The notes under the pieces: model-generated
What the model was told of the DNA's origin: nothing
Seen by the model: the letters and a program-made list of their open reading frames with translations, nothing else
Database searches by the model: none
Shown here: in pieces, positions 12,151-25,000 of the stretch
How the letters are laid out: each line of letters begins with the position of its first letter
How positions within the stretch are numbered: the first letter of the stretch is position 1
Made by a program: the position numbers and the translations under genes
Source of the DNA: Sodiomyces alkalinus F11
Taxonomy: Eukaryota > Ascomycota > Sordariomycetes > Glomerellales > Plectosphaerellaceae
Reading direction: 5' to 3'
NCBI RefSeq assembly: GCF_003711515.1
Contig: NW_021167079.1
Location: 2,929-66,928 of the forward strand
DNA length: 64,000 bases

Positions 12151-15100
12151 TATTAGATTAGGTGATACGGATAGATTATAGGCGTTCCCCGATTTCCTCG
12201 GCGGAAGCTATAGCTTATAGCGTTTTAATCCTACCGTTAAATATCTTATGTTTATTAAAGCCCACATCTTTTATAGTGATAATATCCGTTAGGTATAGTA
12301 GCTAAATACAGAAACTATTCGAGGATTAGTATCAGATATAATAACCCATCTATACTTTCGGTTCTAGCCTTTATAGGCGGTTCCTTTTAGTTTAGGTATT
12401 ACGCGTTTTTATAAAGTCTTTATAACCGTAAGCTTATAGGTGTATAAGATTAGGTTAACGGCCGCGTAGGCCTTCGTATAGCGTTCGCTAGTCGTTAATA
12501 TATTATAGCGTTCTATTATATAGATAGATAGTAGTCTTAAAGATCTTAGGCTAGAGAGATATAGGTAGATTAGCCTTAATCCTTATAGCCCTCGCCCTCC
12601 TTTTAACGATACCTTTAATCCGTTCTATAACGCCGTTCTAATCCTATAAATATAGTGCCGACGGCTAACCTTCTACCCCCTTAGTAGCGAGGAAAGTAAC
12701 GACTTCTAGGTGCTAAAATATCTTAGAATCGGCCCGTAGGACGCGTAGCTTAGCGTCGAATTAAGTCTTAAGTAGGATAAAGACGTTTTTTAACGTGTAT
12801 AGGATAAAGCCTTAGTCTCTTTTTATAGGTAATAATCCTATATATAACCTATATATACGTCTATGACGAATATAATAGACTTATATAGGCCGCCTATTAA
12901 CGACGCCGCCTTTTCTAGATTTTAAACATTAATAGCTAGGGCCTCTCCGGGCTTTAACGGGTAAAGGGATAGTATCCGCCGGATCTACGTAGGTATTTAC
13001 GATTACCTATACGCGTTATAGTCGGCGGTACGTGGTCCCTTTATTCTTACCCCCTAAATAGCGTTAATAATCCTTATAAGGGTATTGGTGCCATAATAGC
13101 TAAGGCGTTTATACTACCGCTACGATATAGTCTTCTACAGTTACCGCGGTTATCGTGATCTTCTATACGGGTTATCGCGGGGGTGCCTTACCGAGACCGC
13201 GAACGCGGTAATAGCCGTGGCTTCCGCGCGCTTGATTATATACTAGCCGTGGATATCTAGTAGCTTATAGATAGGCCGGGTATTAGCGGAGCTAATAATA
13301 GTATTATTTACGGTATCCTAGCGGTAACCTTATAGGCGTAGCTAGTATTCCGAGACGATATTAGTAACGAATTCCTTATAATATATAATATTATAAAGGC
13401 GTAGTAGCCTTTTCGTGCCTAATAAGGATTATATACGCAGCTTAACGTCTCTGTATCCGAGGATAGAAGCCTTATAAGTACCTACCTAAAGAGATAAAGA
13501 TAAAGTATCCATAGGTAGTCTAATAGCCGTAAAACGGCCTCGATTATTAAAGATATAGATTAACGATCCTAAGTCTAGGATCGCGTAGTATAATAGCGCT
13601 CTACCTTAGTTAATAAAGAGGGATACCCCTTATTCTTATTATAATCTTAATAGTATCGTCGTATAATAACGGCGCGCTACCCCTTAGGTTAGGTAGGCGC
13701 CTAGTCTCCCCGTTATAGTAACGGATAAGTCTTTTAAAGCTATACTTACGGGCGGCCTAATAACCCCCCGAATTTATTATATAGTAGTTATATTAGGCGT
13801 AGTATTATAGAGTTAATCTTCCTAGACTTCCTCTATCTTATTAGCGGTAATAGCCCCTAAGGCTTCCCGTCTTTTCTATATCGCGGTGTCTACGCGGCTT
13901 TTAAAACTATAATTACGTATCTTCTTTTCCGTAACCTTTATAATATCTTCACGGCTATACTAGGTATAAGGGCGTATATCCGGCCTTATATACTAATAGG
14001 CGGCGGTAGTATAAGGGTTCTTATATATCTTATAAGGCCTCCTTATTATAGAAGGGATAGCCTTTACGGATATATCACTATAAGGACGCTTCTTATTATT
14101 ATCGTTATTAGTAGTATCCTTAGTATCGGGGAGGTTCCTAAGGGTATTAAAGGTGCCTCTCCTAACTCTAGGCTTTATAGTAGTGGATTATCGGCTTTTT
14201 ATATTACTAAGAACCGCTTATAAAGCCTTTACGAAGTTATTGATTATTAGCTTATTTTTCGTAATCTTATTATAGTTATATACTAGGTAGTTATTACTTT
14301 ATTCCTAGGCGATAGGTCTAATAGCTTTTAACGCGTTTTCTGCCTAATAGTCCGCGCTTAATAACTCTAAAACGCCTATATATTTATAGTATATTAGCGC
14401 TTTTTTCTAACTTATAACCTAGCCGTTTATATCCTTAGGTATAGCCTTTATAGGCGTAGTGTATCGTTAATATAGGACTAAGGCTTCCTTATAGAGGTCT
14501 ATAGGGGTTAATCCTATATATGCGTATAAAAGAGTAATCTAAGCCTATAGGTCATTTACGGTATTATCCTATAGCTAAGCGAGGAGGCTATATACTATAG
14601 TATAGATAGTCCTTTCGATATAGGAGTATACCTTATTAAATTCCTTTTATTATACGTTATAGTCTGCCTTTTCCTCGCACTATATACGGCGATCTTATAG
14701 GTATCGCGTATACCTCTTTTTAAAGAGGTCGTTAATAGATATAGGCGTCCAGGTCGGTGGTTTTTTTATTACGGCCGTAGCCTTCCGGCGGGCGGCCGTC
14801 TTCTTCTTACCGGTGGCTATAGCCGCCGTAGTAGTAGCCGTGGTAACGGCGGCGTCCGTGGCGTCCATGGCCTTATCACCCTTTAGCGTAATAGTAGAAG
14901 ACGGAGTAGCCGTGGCCTCCTCCGCTGTATTAGAGTCCACGGCGAGGGCCTTATATCTACGAATATTAGGCGGCGTAGGTATAGGAAGGAGGTAGGCGTT
15001 AGCCTCCTTATCGCTTAGCTTTAGATTAAGGTAGTTATCCTAGTAGGAGGCCGATTTACTGTGTATAGCGCACTCCTAAATTACCTAATCCCTTTAGTTA

Positions 15101-15312
15101 ATAAGTGTAATAGCGGCCACCTTTTATTTAGCGTTAGAAGATATCTTTATTAGTTTTTCGTTTATCGGTTAGTTAATTAATAGGTAGGTTAATTAATCTT
15201 TTAATTACTCTAATTAGGTCCATAGTAGTTATTTAAGAGTGCTTATATAAACGTAATTACTTTTTATAGTAGAATAGGGGTAGCCTTATTAATATCTATC
15301 GTTTAGGCATTA

Positions 15313-15329
15313 TAAACCGGGCTTATAAC
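15313..15329 (-). promoter_or_regulatory. Primer-binding site of element B
   Basis: Read on the minus strand, the bases next to the 5' LTR are GTTATAAGCCCGG. The complement, CCGGGCTTATAAC, fits the anticodon arm of a Met tRNA (CCGGGCTCATAAC) after one CpA-to-TpA change. The same site follows the 5' LTRs of C and E. This matches the half-tRNA priming known for Drosophila copia and Ty5. The tRNA identity is inferred. Confidence 0.55.
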
Positions 15330-15592
15330 TATCGCACGTTAAATAAGCACTTAAATAATTATCTTAGTAGAGCAGAAATCTCGTGTATATATATTATATT
15401 AAGTTATATCTAGGAGAGTCTCTTATACCCTTAATTTAGGTGGTGAAGACTCTATTATAGGTACTAAGTCATTTATATCCTATCCGGTCTTTTCCGGTAT
15501 CCGCCCCTATTATATTCGAAGCCCTTAGTTATAGCGTGGATCCCCCCTAGATCCCCTATAGACTACGTCGTGGTCCGTGTGCCTATACGAGA
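15330..15592 (-). repeat. 5' LTR of element B
   Basis: It is 263 bp, the same length as the partner at 9211-9473. It starts TATCGCACGTTAAATAAG and ends CCTATACGAGA on the plus strand. Confidence 0.85.
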
Positions 15593-15669
15593 AATACACG
15601 CACACGAGATTTCTGCTCTATTAGGATTATCACTATAATTGTTATATAAGTGCTATTTGACCTGCGATA
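15593..15669 (+). repeat. 3' LTR of element A, right part
   Basis: This resumes the LTR interrupted at 9210, beginning with the second AATAC. It carries ACACGAGATTTCTGCTCTA and ends TTTGACCTGCGATA, matching GTGCGACA ends elsewhere. Together with 9006-9210 it restores an LTR of about 277 bp. CA and TG are better kept here than in most of the region. Confidence 0.8.
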
Positions 15670-15686
15670 CCACACGTCTGACACAA
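15670..15686 (-). repeat. Inverted LTR remnant D, left part
   Basis: The complement, TTGTGTCAGACGTGTGG, matches an internal part of the element C LTR in inverted orientation. It is the left flank of the C insertion and contains the target copy CACAA (15682-15686). The other half is 21664-21711. Confidence 0.7.
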
Positions 15687-15879
15687 TGTCAGATGCCATA
15701 GCCACCTTATCGGGGTGTGATAAACTATATTATGTTAGACGTGTAGAGTACCTCGCTCCTATATATCCACCCTTATTTCCCCTGCTTTTTCTGTATAGTT
15801 CGATATCCCCGTGAAGTATTATAAACTTTACTTAGATGAATATATATATAATTCCGCGTACCTTATTTATATTCGGATA
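15687..15879 (+). repeat. 5' LTR of element C
   Basis: 193 bp. The outer end, TGTCAGATGCCATAGCC, keeps CA and TG, while the inner end is mutated (TATATATATAATTCC against CACACATAATTCC in the 3' LTR). The primer-binding site GTTATAAGCCCGG follows directly. Confidence 0.9.
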
Positions 15880-18800
15880 GTTATAAGCCCGGCGTTCTTA
15901 TAAACAAAGCTATTCCGATCGATCCTATAGCTTCTAGGCTATTAAATCAGCGTTAAGTCTATAGCGGATAGTTTAGTATTGTTAGTACGTCCGCCTGCTT
16001 TAATTTTATTTAATCGTTTTATCGTTTCTATCGTACCACTGTTTAATGCGTTTAGTATAGTTAATTAACCTTTTCGTTTATCCTATTCCACTGCTTTTTA
16101 TTAGTATAACGATAGCTTCCACGGTAGTAGTGCCCGTTATAGGCCTCGTAATGCTTACCTCTCCGAAAGACTAAAGGCCTTGGATTAAAGCAGTGATAAC
16201 TATCGCGCACTCCTATAATATCGCCGACCTCGTTAATCCCGACCTTAAAGAGGCTAAACGGCCTAAGCGCCGTATTCGAACCGATCTACCGACGCCTTTA
16301 GCCTCTATTAAAGGAAAAGGTAATTAGGATATACTATTTAAGATCTAGCAGGTGGAAGAGGATCGGTATAAGGCTGAAAACAGGGGGATTTAAGCACTCC
16401 ACGACTATATCGCGAAGATGGTTAGCCCTGCTTTAAAGGATTAGTACGCCGGTAAAAAGGAAGTTAAAGATATCCTGTATACCCTTAAGACGCACCTTAA
16501 GCTAACGAACACGGCCTAGAAGTCGCTAATTAAAAGACGCTAGGACGAATACCTTTTAAACGTTAGCCATATACCCGACGAGCGCTGGCTAGAAGACTTT
16601 ATAAAGCTATACCGGGACGCCGAGATATATAAAGTCCGAGAATATGATACTAAGGAATAATAGATAGACGGCTTCTTTAACGCTATGGCTACATAGCACT
16701 AAAGTGGTTAGAAGGACGCTTTATATAGCTTATCCGGTTAGAAGAGTAGGACCTACCCTTAATTTAATCTATCGTGGAGGAATATACGATATAGCTTTAT
16801 CGCCGTTACCCGTACCGACTCGATAAGAAGCCTACCGTAGTATCCTTTTATACGGTAACCTTCCTAGGTAAGGATTAAGAAGGTAAGAATTAGCGAGTAT
16901 AATTAGGATAATAAGATAATTAGTAGTCCTCTTTATAGTAAAAGAAAGAGTGGCTTTACGACTACCGTAATAAGAAGAGGAGTAAATATAACTATAAGCT
17001 TTTATAGAAGTGCCTAAATGTTAACGAGGTATATAGGACAAAGGGATACACACCTTTAAAAGAAATCTTAGAACGCTGCGACCGGATTATTAAGACTTAG
17101 GATAACGAACGTTAAAAAAGATTCCGGGAGAATATCGAAAAGGACGCTAAAAGCCTAAAAACGGGTACTAAAAAGGACTCTTAGAAGTTATAGCCGAAAG
17201 AATCGTTAATAGAGGTATCTAATTGTATCGATAACCAGGATAAGGATTCCGATAAGGAATCCTATAGGATATACTCTCTTTTATAACTAAATGGTAATAT
17301 TAGCAGTAACCTTTTTAACTAGCTATTAATCGATTCCGGGACCTCTAGGTATATTACTAACTAATAATACCTACGACAGGACTTCGAACCTGCTATAGAA
17401 GAGTATTATTTTTAGACGGGTAATAGAGAGACAAAGCTAGTTAAGAGTTATAGCAGGATATAATTAGAGATAGACGACGAATACAGTAATCCCTTCGTTT
17501 TAATACTAAATCGCGTTACTTTTATATAAGATTACCTAATAACCTTAATCGCGACTAGAAGATTAAAGGAATAGGGTATCGTTTTTAATTCCGGCCTTAA
17601 AGTGCTAAAGGTGGAGGGCTTCGTAGCCCTGCCTCTAAATAACGTTAACGATTAATACGCTCTTATTCTACCGGATCGTTAATAGCACCTACTAAGTAGC
17701 TTCTTTAATAGCTCTATAACGCCTACTATAAGCGTGGTAAACACTCGCTTATAGCACGAGAGGCTAAGGTATACCGGCGCTATTACTCTCGATGAAATTA
17801 GAGATACCCTTATCGGAGGCGTTATTAAAGGAAAAAGTTCTTTTATAGTGGATTATAAGGCCTATACCCTTAGTAAGGCGAAGACGGTAGTATCCAGACG
17901 GTCGCCTACCTACTAAACGACGATACCGTGGTATAGGGTGGAGGTTAACCTTTTTAGCTTTAATAAGGCCTATAACGGTATAAAGGTCGTGATACTTTTA
18001 TACGATCCCTATACTTATTAAGCTATTATACGGTTCCCGCGTGACTATAAATTAGCCTTACCCACGTTAGTGAATTTTAAGTTCTTCTTTTAGAGGTAGT
18101 ACCACTATATAATTACAGTAATCCACCTAGATAGAGAAAGATCCCTTTAGAAAGGCTTTGATAAATAGGCCGATAAGAGAGGGATTTTGCTTAAGAGGTT
18201 ATCGCTATATATAGCCGCGTAGAATCCGAAGGCAGAACGCCACGGCGGCGTTATTTTTATTATCGCGAGGACCCTCGTAACGGCCTTAGGCATCTAATAG
18301 GATATATAGCCAGAACTAATGGCTGCTATAGTATATCTATATAACCTTATCCATCGGAAGGACCTTTAGTAGAAAACCCCTTAAGGGCAGATAGAGAATT
18401 AGATTAATAAATAAGGCCTGAAGAAGATTCTAATAAAGCCTATCGTTAACCACTTAAAGAGATATAGTTATAGGGTATATCTATTAACCGCCGACTATTA
18501 ACGAGGTCGTAACCGTAACGCTAAGCTCGCGGAGAGAGTATATATCGGCTATTTAATCGGCTACGAGAGCACTAATATATATCGGATTTAGGTGCTACAA
18601 TTAGGGAGGATTCTACGGACGAGAGACGTTACCTTTAACGAAAAACCGCTATATAAAGATTATAACCACGAACCTAAGGTGTTAATTAAGGTTTTCGAGC
18701 AGCTTAATCTGCCTATAGATTATTAACTCTATAATCCTCTGGGTATTACTACTGACGTAGTCGATTTCCACCCTTAAACGCTACTAGAATAGAATACTAT

Positions 18801-21470
18801 AAGGGAGGCTATAGCGGCTACTGCTACTGCTAGTGCTTATAGGGGGGTAGATAGAGGTGCAGGTTTAATAACCACTATAGAATCTGTAGAAAAATAATAA
18901 TAGCAGGAAGATTAACCTGCTAATTAAGAGACACGTGGAATAGGGTAAATAAACCCTATAACACCTTCCACGCTAACGCCTTCTATACCTCCGGCAGCAC
19001 CTGCTTTAACGTCTTCTATAATTGCACCTAACATTATGCCTGCGACGGCACCTGTTTTCCCTCCTTTAATAACCATAAACGGCCCTCCTACACTATTAAC
19101 TAGAACTACGGATCTGCCGCCTGTTTTTGAACGGCCTGACGATGCCGAAGATTAATCTGACGATACGGCCGTAACCGGCGATGCCGTTACGATAGGATTG
19201 TTATCCCCTGACTAATCGGTTCTTAAAGAGGAATTAACCACTGCCACCGCCGTTAATCTGGTATCTACGGCTCCTTCTACGGTAGAGCCACCTGCTATAG
19301 CTAAGTCTTTATAAACCTCTTCTTCTACTACTATAGCTAACTAACCTGCTTCTATAAGTAGAAGAAACCGCCCTCCTATTATTCTAACGGCCGCTACCGA
19401 CCGGCCTGTCCATAGTAGGCGTCTAACCGACTATTATACCCCTCCTTCCTTTTATACCTTCTATAATTAGACTAAGATACCGAAGAAGCTGCTGCTACGC
19501 CGCGATATACCGAAGGAACCTCTAAACTAGTCTTAAGTGCTAAAGAGTCTCTATAAATTGGAATAGATTAAGGCCGCCTCCTAGGAGGTCGGCACGCTTA
19601 GGTTAATAGGCACCTTTAAACGGTGGGAATAGTCCTACTAGTAGGGGCACGGCTCGGGACTACCTGAATCAGTTCTAAGGCTACTAGACCTTCAATAGGT
19701 TTTTAAGTATAAAGTCGATCCTACTAGTTACGTTAATAAGTTTAAGGGGCGCCTTTACGTTTAAGGGGATTAATAACCTAATAGCCACCTTAACGCCTAC
19801 GCCTCTACCCTCGCTAGCAGGACCTTTAGGTCGCTAATAGGTATTATAGCCTACTTCGATCTTAAGACTCGGTAACTTAACGCCGTTAACGTGTTTACTA
19901 ATACCCTGCTTAACGAGGAAATCTATATTAAGGACCCTCCTAGTTAGTAGTTACTCTAGTCGGCTATAAGCCTTAAAGCCTATAAACAGCTCGAGGACCT
20001 TTTAAAATAACGCCCTTTTATATAACGTAGAGGGATTTAACGGCTACGCCGGGCGTTATATAGCCTTCGGCATTCCCTAAAGCTATAGCACTAATAGCTC
20101 TCTTTCGTACTAGGTAAGTGCGGTTTAAAGTAATTAACCGAAGACGATTACGTCTTTAAGAAAGAGGTCCTGATTACTTTCTTTTACGTTAACGATATTA
20201 TCCTAATCTATCGTAAGGAATATTAATCTACTACTAATAACCTAGTATAGCAGATATAGAAGAGCTTCTAAATCAGGGATCTAGGACTAATTAAGTGGTT
20301 CCTTAGAATCTGCCTAGGACGCAATTATTAATAATATAAGCTATGGTTATCGCTTAATAACTATATCACCGATAAGATAAAGGCGTTAAAGGTGGATTAT
20401 AAAGGGTATAGGGTTAAAAGCCCTCTTCCTTATCCTGACGTTCTAGAACCTGCCGACTAATAAGTCTCCTAGGAATTAATCTGTCTATATCTTCGGAAGG
20501 TCGGTTCTATTAATTACGCCGCCTATTACACCCGGCCTAATATCTTTAAAGTCGCTTTAAGGCTTACTGAATTTAGTATTACTCCTTTAAAATAGTATCA
20601 CGAAGCTGCCGATAAGTGCCTAAAGTATCTCGGCTCGATAAAGACTCTATACCTCTACTTCGGACCACGTAAAGACTACTAAAAGCCTATACTCTTCTAT
20701 ACTTCCGACGCCGCCTTCGTAGACGACCGTAAGACTAGGTATAGCTCGTAAGGGTATATAACCCTACTATTTAGGGGTCCTATTAACTAGAAAGTAAATA
20801 AGTAAATAGACGTCGTGACCTTCAGTACTAAGGCCGAGCTAGTAGCCCTTTCTATTACTATTAGGTAGTATATCGCGACGAGGCGTTTAATAAAGGACTT
20901 TACCCTTACTTTTAAGGAGGAACTACTCATAGTATACTATAATAATTAATAAACTAAGTAGCTACTAGAATCCCTTAGGCCCTAGGTTACCTTAAAATTA
21001 AAGTATCTCGATATCCACGCCCTTTAGATCCGATAAACCGTTTTAAAAAGGACCGTCTTAATTAATTAGATTACTACCCACGATATAGTTAGCGATAGCC
21101 TTATAAAGGTACTGCCCCCGTAGACATATAGGGCGTTTATATATCTATTAGGGATAGAGGTCCTAAGCCATAGGACTTAAGGTAATTTATAAGAGGCGCG
21201 GTGCTAAGTTTATAATCTATAGCCTAGATTAACCGTGGTTTTAGTGCCTTTTAGATTATTATTTAGGCACCCGTTTTTAACGTAGTTTTAAGGTTAATTT
21301 AACCACCTATTTTTACACGTTTTTAACGTTTTTAGGTATAAAAGGAGCGCGCTTTTTAATAAGCCGTTCTTTAACCATTAGATTAATATCTAGGCCACTA
21401 TTTTACCCTAGATTTACAGCTTTAAATTCAGCAGAATAGTCAGGATTAATCCTATAGTTCTAGGGGGGTA

Positions 21471-21663
21471 TGTTAGATACCATAGCCACTTTATCCGGGT
21501 GTAATAAACTATATTATATTAGACGTGTGGAGTACCTCGCTCCTATATATCCACCCTTATTTCCCCTGCTTTTTCTGTATAGTTAGATATCCCCGTGAAG
21601 TATCATAAACTTCACTTAGATGAATACACACATAATTCCGCGTACCTTATTTGTGTTCTGACA
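21471..21663 (+). repeat. 3' LTR of element C
   Basis: 193 bp, ending TTTGTGTTCTGACA. Its outer, gene-facing end keeps CACACA and TGTG, whereas its inner end reads TGTTAGATACC where the 5' LTR has TGTCAGATGCC. Confidence 0.9.
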
Positions 21664-21711
21664 CACAATATGGTTTGTCACACCCCGATAAGGTGGCTGT
21701 GGCATCGGATA
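21664..21711 (-). repeat. Inverted LTR remnant D, right part, hardly mutated
   Basis: The complement reads TATCCGATGCCACAGCC and then the first 45 or so bases of the element C LTR, including CTTATCGGGGTGTGAC. With 15670-15686 it forms part of one older LTR in inverted orientation, into which C inserted. CA and TG are almost fully kept, in contrast to the element itself. Confidence 0.75.
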
Positions 21712-22037
21712 TCTGACGAGAACCGAGATCTGTTCCTGTATCTACCTTATCCATGTGTTGTTTTCCGACACACATCCGCCATGAGTACGCACCACATTCG
21801 TCCCAAGTTTGACGTCCATCTTTTCTCGTCTCATTCCTTTTACAAGCTATCTTCTCCTGCGAGATAGCCAATCATCCTCGGACATCTCTCGATTACAGGG
21901 AACCAAGCCTCCACAGGTTCTGGCTGCCACGAACAACTACGATTCACCATGTGACGAAGATTCCCATCGGTTTTCTATCCCTCTCGCTGTTCTCTGCCTT
22001 GGTCCCTTATTCCACTCCCTTCCGGACTGAACGAGCC
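21712..22037. promoter_or_regulatory. Upstream region of NTE1
   Basis: About 325 bases separate the LTR remnant from the NTE1 start codon. The base pattern is that of normal genic DNA. A pyrimidine-rich stretch runs from about 21975 to 22024, as is common near fungal transcription starts. No TATA box or CCAAT box is clear. Regulatory role is inferred from position only. Confidence 0.4.
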
Positions 22038-25000
22038 ATGGCCGACTTCTCGCTTACTTCCACAATAAGAGCCGATGGCCTCTCCGTCACCGCTAATGGC
22101 TCAGAGATGTCTATCCCTTCGGCACTTGGTCCAGCCCATGATGCGGCCTCTGACAGCGGGACTTCGAGCTGGCTGGGCCTACTGGTCTGGTTTATCATCA
22201 CGCTGATACAGTTCGCATCGTCCTGCCTGTATTTTATCATCCGCCTAAGCACGATTACCGTGCCTACTTTCATCTTCTCATTGCTTTCCACGAGTTGGAC
22301 TGTCACGATGAATGCCACTACCCTGTACGTCTGCTCGAATCTACACGGCAGTCGATGCCGCTAACGCATTATGTTTTATGTAGGATGGTGATCATGGCGG
22401 CCGTGGCATCTGTTGCGACTTGGATAGTGCGGTATCGCATTCTCAACATGTACTCCCGACTTCCTCCGGAACCTCAACGGAAAGAGCCCGATATAGACCT
22501 TTTCCCGGACTCGCACGAAGAGGGTGTGAAGCCAGGATTATCTAACTATCTAGACGAGTTTCTTAGCGCCATCAAAATCTTTGGCTACCTCGAACGTCCA
22601 GTTTTCCACGAGTTGACCCGGAGTATGCAGACGAGGAAGCTGATCGCCGGGGAAACTATCAATCTGGAGGAAGAGAAAGGCTTCTGTATCGTGGTTGATG
22701 GATTTGTTGAGATTTTCGTCAAGTCTGGTCGCGCGTCGAGATCCGATGACACAAGCCTGCAACCCCGCTTCGACAGCGCCCCGGCGGATGAGAACGATGG
22801 CTTCCCGTCTGCACAACAGTACCAGCTTCTTACTGAAGTGAAGAATGGGGCTCCCATGTCTTCTCTGTTTTCGATAATGTCTCTTTTCACGGAAGATGTC
22901 CGTCTACGGGAGACAGACGAGGACACGCCGGAACCCAACGCGGCGCACTTCGAGCACAAGAACCATCAGATGGGCAGAGGTATGGCATCTCGAGCACCAT
23001 CCCATCCGTCGTCTGGCTCTTATCCTGGCACACCGCATCTTGACGCGAACGAGGAAAAGCAATCCAGCAGGCAAGACGAATATGCCCGCCCAGTGATGGG
23101 GTCCAACGCAGGTAGTCGCTCCAGGATTCCATCTCTGTCTCTCGCCAGTGCGCCAACGCACCAGTTTTCGTCCACGCCTGATTTTCCCGATCACAAACCC
23201 TCCAGTTCAGCACATCCTGACATTATCGCCCGGGCGACTGTCGATACAACCGTCGCTATCATACCCGCCAGTGCCTTTCGACGGCTAACGAAAGTCTATC
23301 CAAAGGCGACGTCGCACATAGTCCAGGTTATACTCTCCCGATTCCAGAGGGTGACACTTGCGACTGCCTATTCATACCTTGGACTGTCGGACGAAGTTTT
23401 GCAAACAGAAAAGAGCATGAACCAGTACACCATGTGTCAACTTCCCAATCTGCTGCGGGGGGATGCGCTCTCGCGTCTGAAAACAAAATTTGCTCAGGAA
23501 CGACAACGCCTTGGTATCGACGCAGATGGCAAGGGTATTGTTCTTCATAATGCCAACGCTCGGCGCCAGCGGCAGTCACGGACGACATTGCGCCAAGATG
23601 CTAGGATGCACCCGGCAGGCAAGGAACAACGTACGCCAGCGTCTGCAACGACCATGGACCATTCTCTCAGGGGCAAGACAGCGTCCGCTCACACCCCGAG
23701 CCCCGGCGATCTCCTCTCAAACCTTCACTTAGCGCGTGTTGGTCATCGGCCATCTAGCTCCGTGGACTTCTCTTATTACCCAGACACTCCGACTTCGCGG
23801 AGGGGGAGCCCCAGTCTTCCTTCACGACGTTCAATTCATCCCTTCACATTGCCTAATTATTCCCGCGTCTCGATCGGTGCTAGCGAGTCGACTGATGAAG
23901 ACGGACTGTTTCGCACATCAATTCTGGAGTGCATGTTCAAGGCAATGGGGTTGAACGCGGCCGGTGGTGGTTCCAGAGAACCAGAATCTGTCGAAGGATC
24001 TCCGAAGCTGCCCCCCTACGACCAGAGACGCCAGAAGGCAGTGATGGGAAGCAATAATGCATTTGGCATCATCGGGCCCTTCGAAGGTGCGGACGGGGAC
24101 ACGGAATCCGTCACCTCGAGCAGCATAACGTTGAACAACACACCCAGTGCCCAGACCCTAGCCCATGACATGAGAGACGAGCTAGAGATTGTGTTCTTCC
24201 CCAAGGATTCTGTGCTGGTCGAACAAGGCGAAAGAAGCCCTGGCTTATATTACGTGATTGACGGCTTCCTCGACATCTGCACTGCAAGCAAGGAGCACTC
24301 TGCAGATATCTTCCGAACTGCAGGCAGATCATCTCTACAATCGGGCGTGCTAGCCAATCATGGCTCTTCATCCGACGCCGGTCAGCGAACTGGCGAGAGG
24401 AACAAGAAATGCAAAGTTCGTCAGAGTGTCTCGCTCATCAAACCCGGCGGACTGGCCGGCTACATCAGCACAGTATCTTCATACAGGTCGTTCATCGATA
24501 TTGTCGCCAAGACGGACGTGTATGTCGGCTTCCTGCCCCGCTCCTCGCTGGATCGAATCGTGGATCGATATCCCATCGTTCTGCTGACTATGGCCAAACG
24601 ATTGACGAGCCTCTTGCCCCGTCTCCTGCTTCATATCGACTTTGCACTGGATTGGGACCAAGTCAATGCCGGCCAGGTCATCTTCCACGATGGTGACGAG
24701 AGTGAAGCCATTTACATAGTGCTGAACGGGCGGCTTCGTTTAGTGGAAGATCGCAAGGGCGGAGGTCACGGGGTGACAGCGCGAGCCGAGTTCGGACAGG
24801 GAGACAGTGTTGGTGAACTAGAAGTGCTCACCGAGTCGGCTCGGTCGGGAACTTTACACGCAATACGGGAGACGGAACTCGTCAGGTTCCCTCGCAGTCT
24901 CTTCAACAGCTTGGCTCAAGAACACCCGAACATAACCATTAAGATCTCGAAAATCATTGCCTCCCGCATGCGGAGCCTCGTCGATGATCCGTCACCACTC

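Larger units (their letters stand above)
9211..15592 (-). mobile_element. Full-length Ty1/Copia retrotransposon (element B), RIP-mutated
   Basis: Minus-strand element of 6382 bp with two 263-bp LTRs and a 5-bp target duplication, AATAC (9206-9210 and 15593-15597). Read on the minus strand the order is primer site, gag-like start (about 15 kb), integrase region (about 13 kb), reverse transcriptase with FFYVNDI at about 10747-10766, RNase H near 10.1 kb, then the purine tract next to the 3' LTR. All frames are broken by TAG/TAA. Element H (38277-44673) is a second copy, collinear over its length. Confidence 0.88.
15687..21663 (+). mobile_element. Full-length Ty1/Copia retrotransposon (element C), RIP-mutated
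   Basis: 5977 bp with 193-bp LTRs, a 5-bp target duplication CACAA (15682-15686 and 21664-21668), a primer site at 15880 and a purine tract CTAGGGGGGTA before 21471. The internal order is Gag (about 16105-17280, original ATG now ATA), protease with LLIDSGTSRYITN near 17320, GAG-pre-integrase with ERLRYTGAITLDEI near 17760, integrase with PWYRVEVNLFSFN near 17920-17960, reverse transcriptase with FFYVNDI at about 20180-20198, and RNase H from about 20690. This order defines Ty1/Copia. Nearly all breaks are stops at former Gln or Trp codons. Confidence 0.92.

Noticed and set aside
14813..14995. Ala/Val-rich plus-strand frame that looks like a membrane segment
   Set aside because: It is the complement of the Ala/Thr-rich gag-side frame of element B, and copy H shows the same shadow.
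21595..22030. Open frames across the LTR end and NTE1 upstream region
   Set aside because: They run through LTR sequence and the promoter, have no family features, and overlap each other on both strands.
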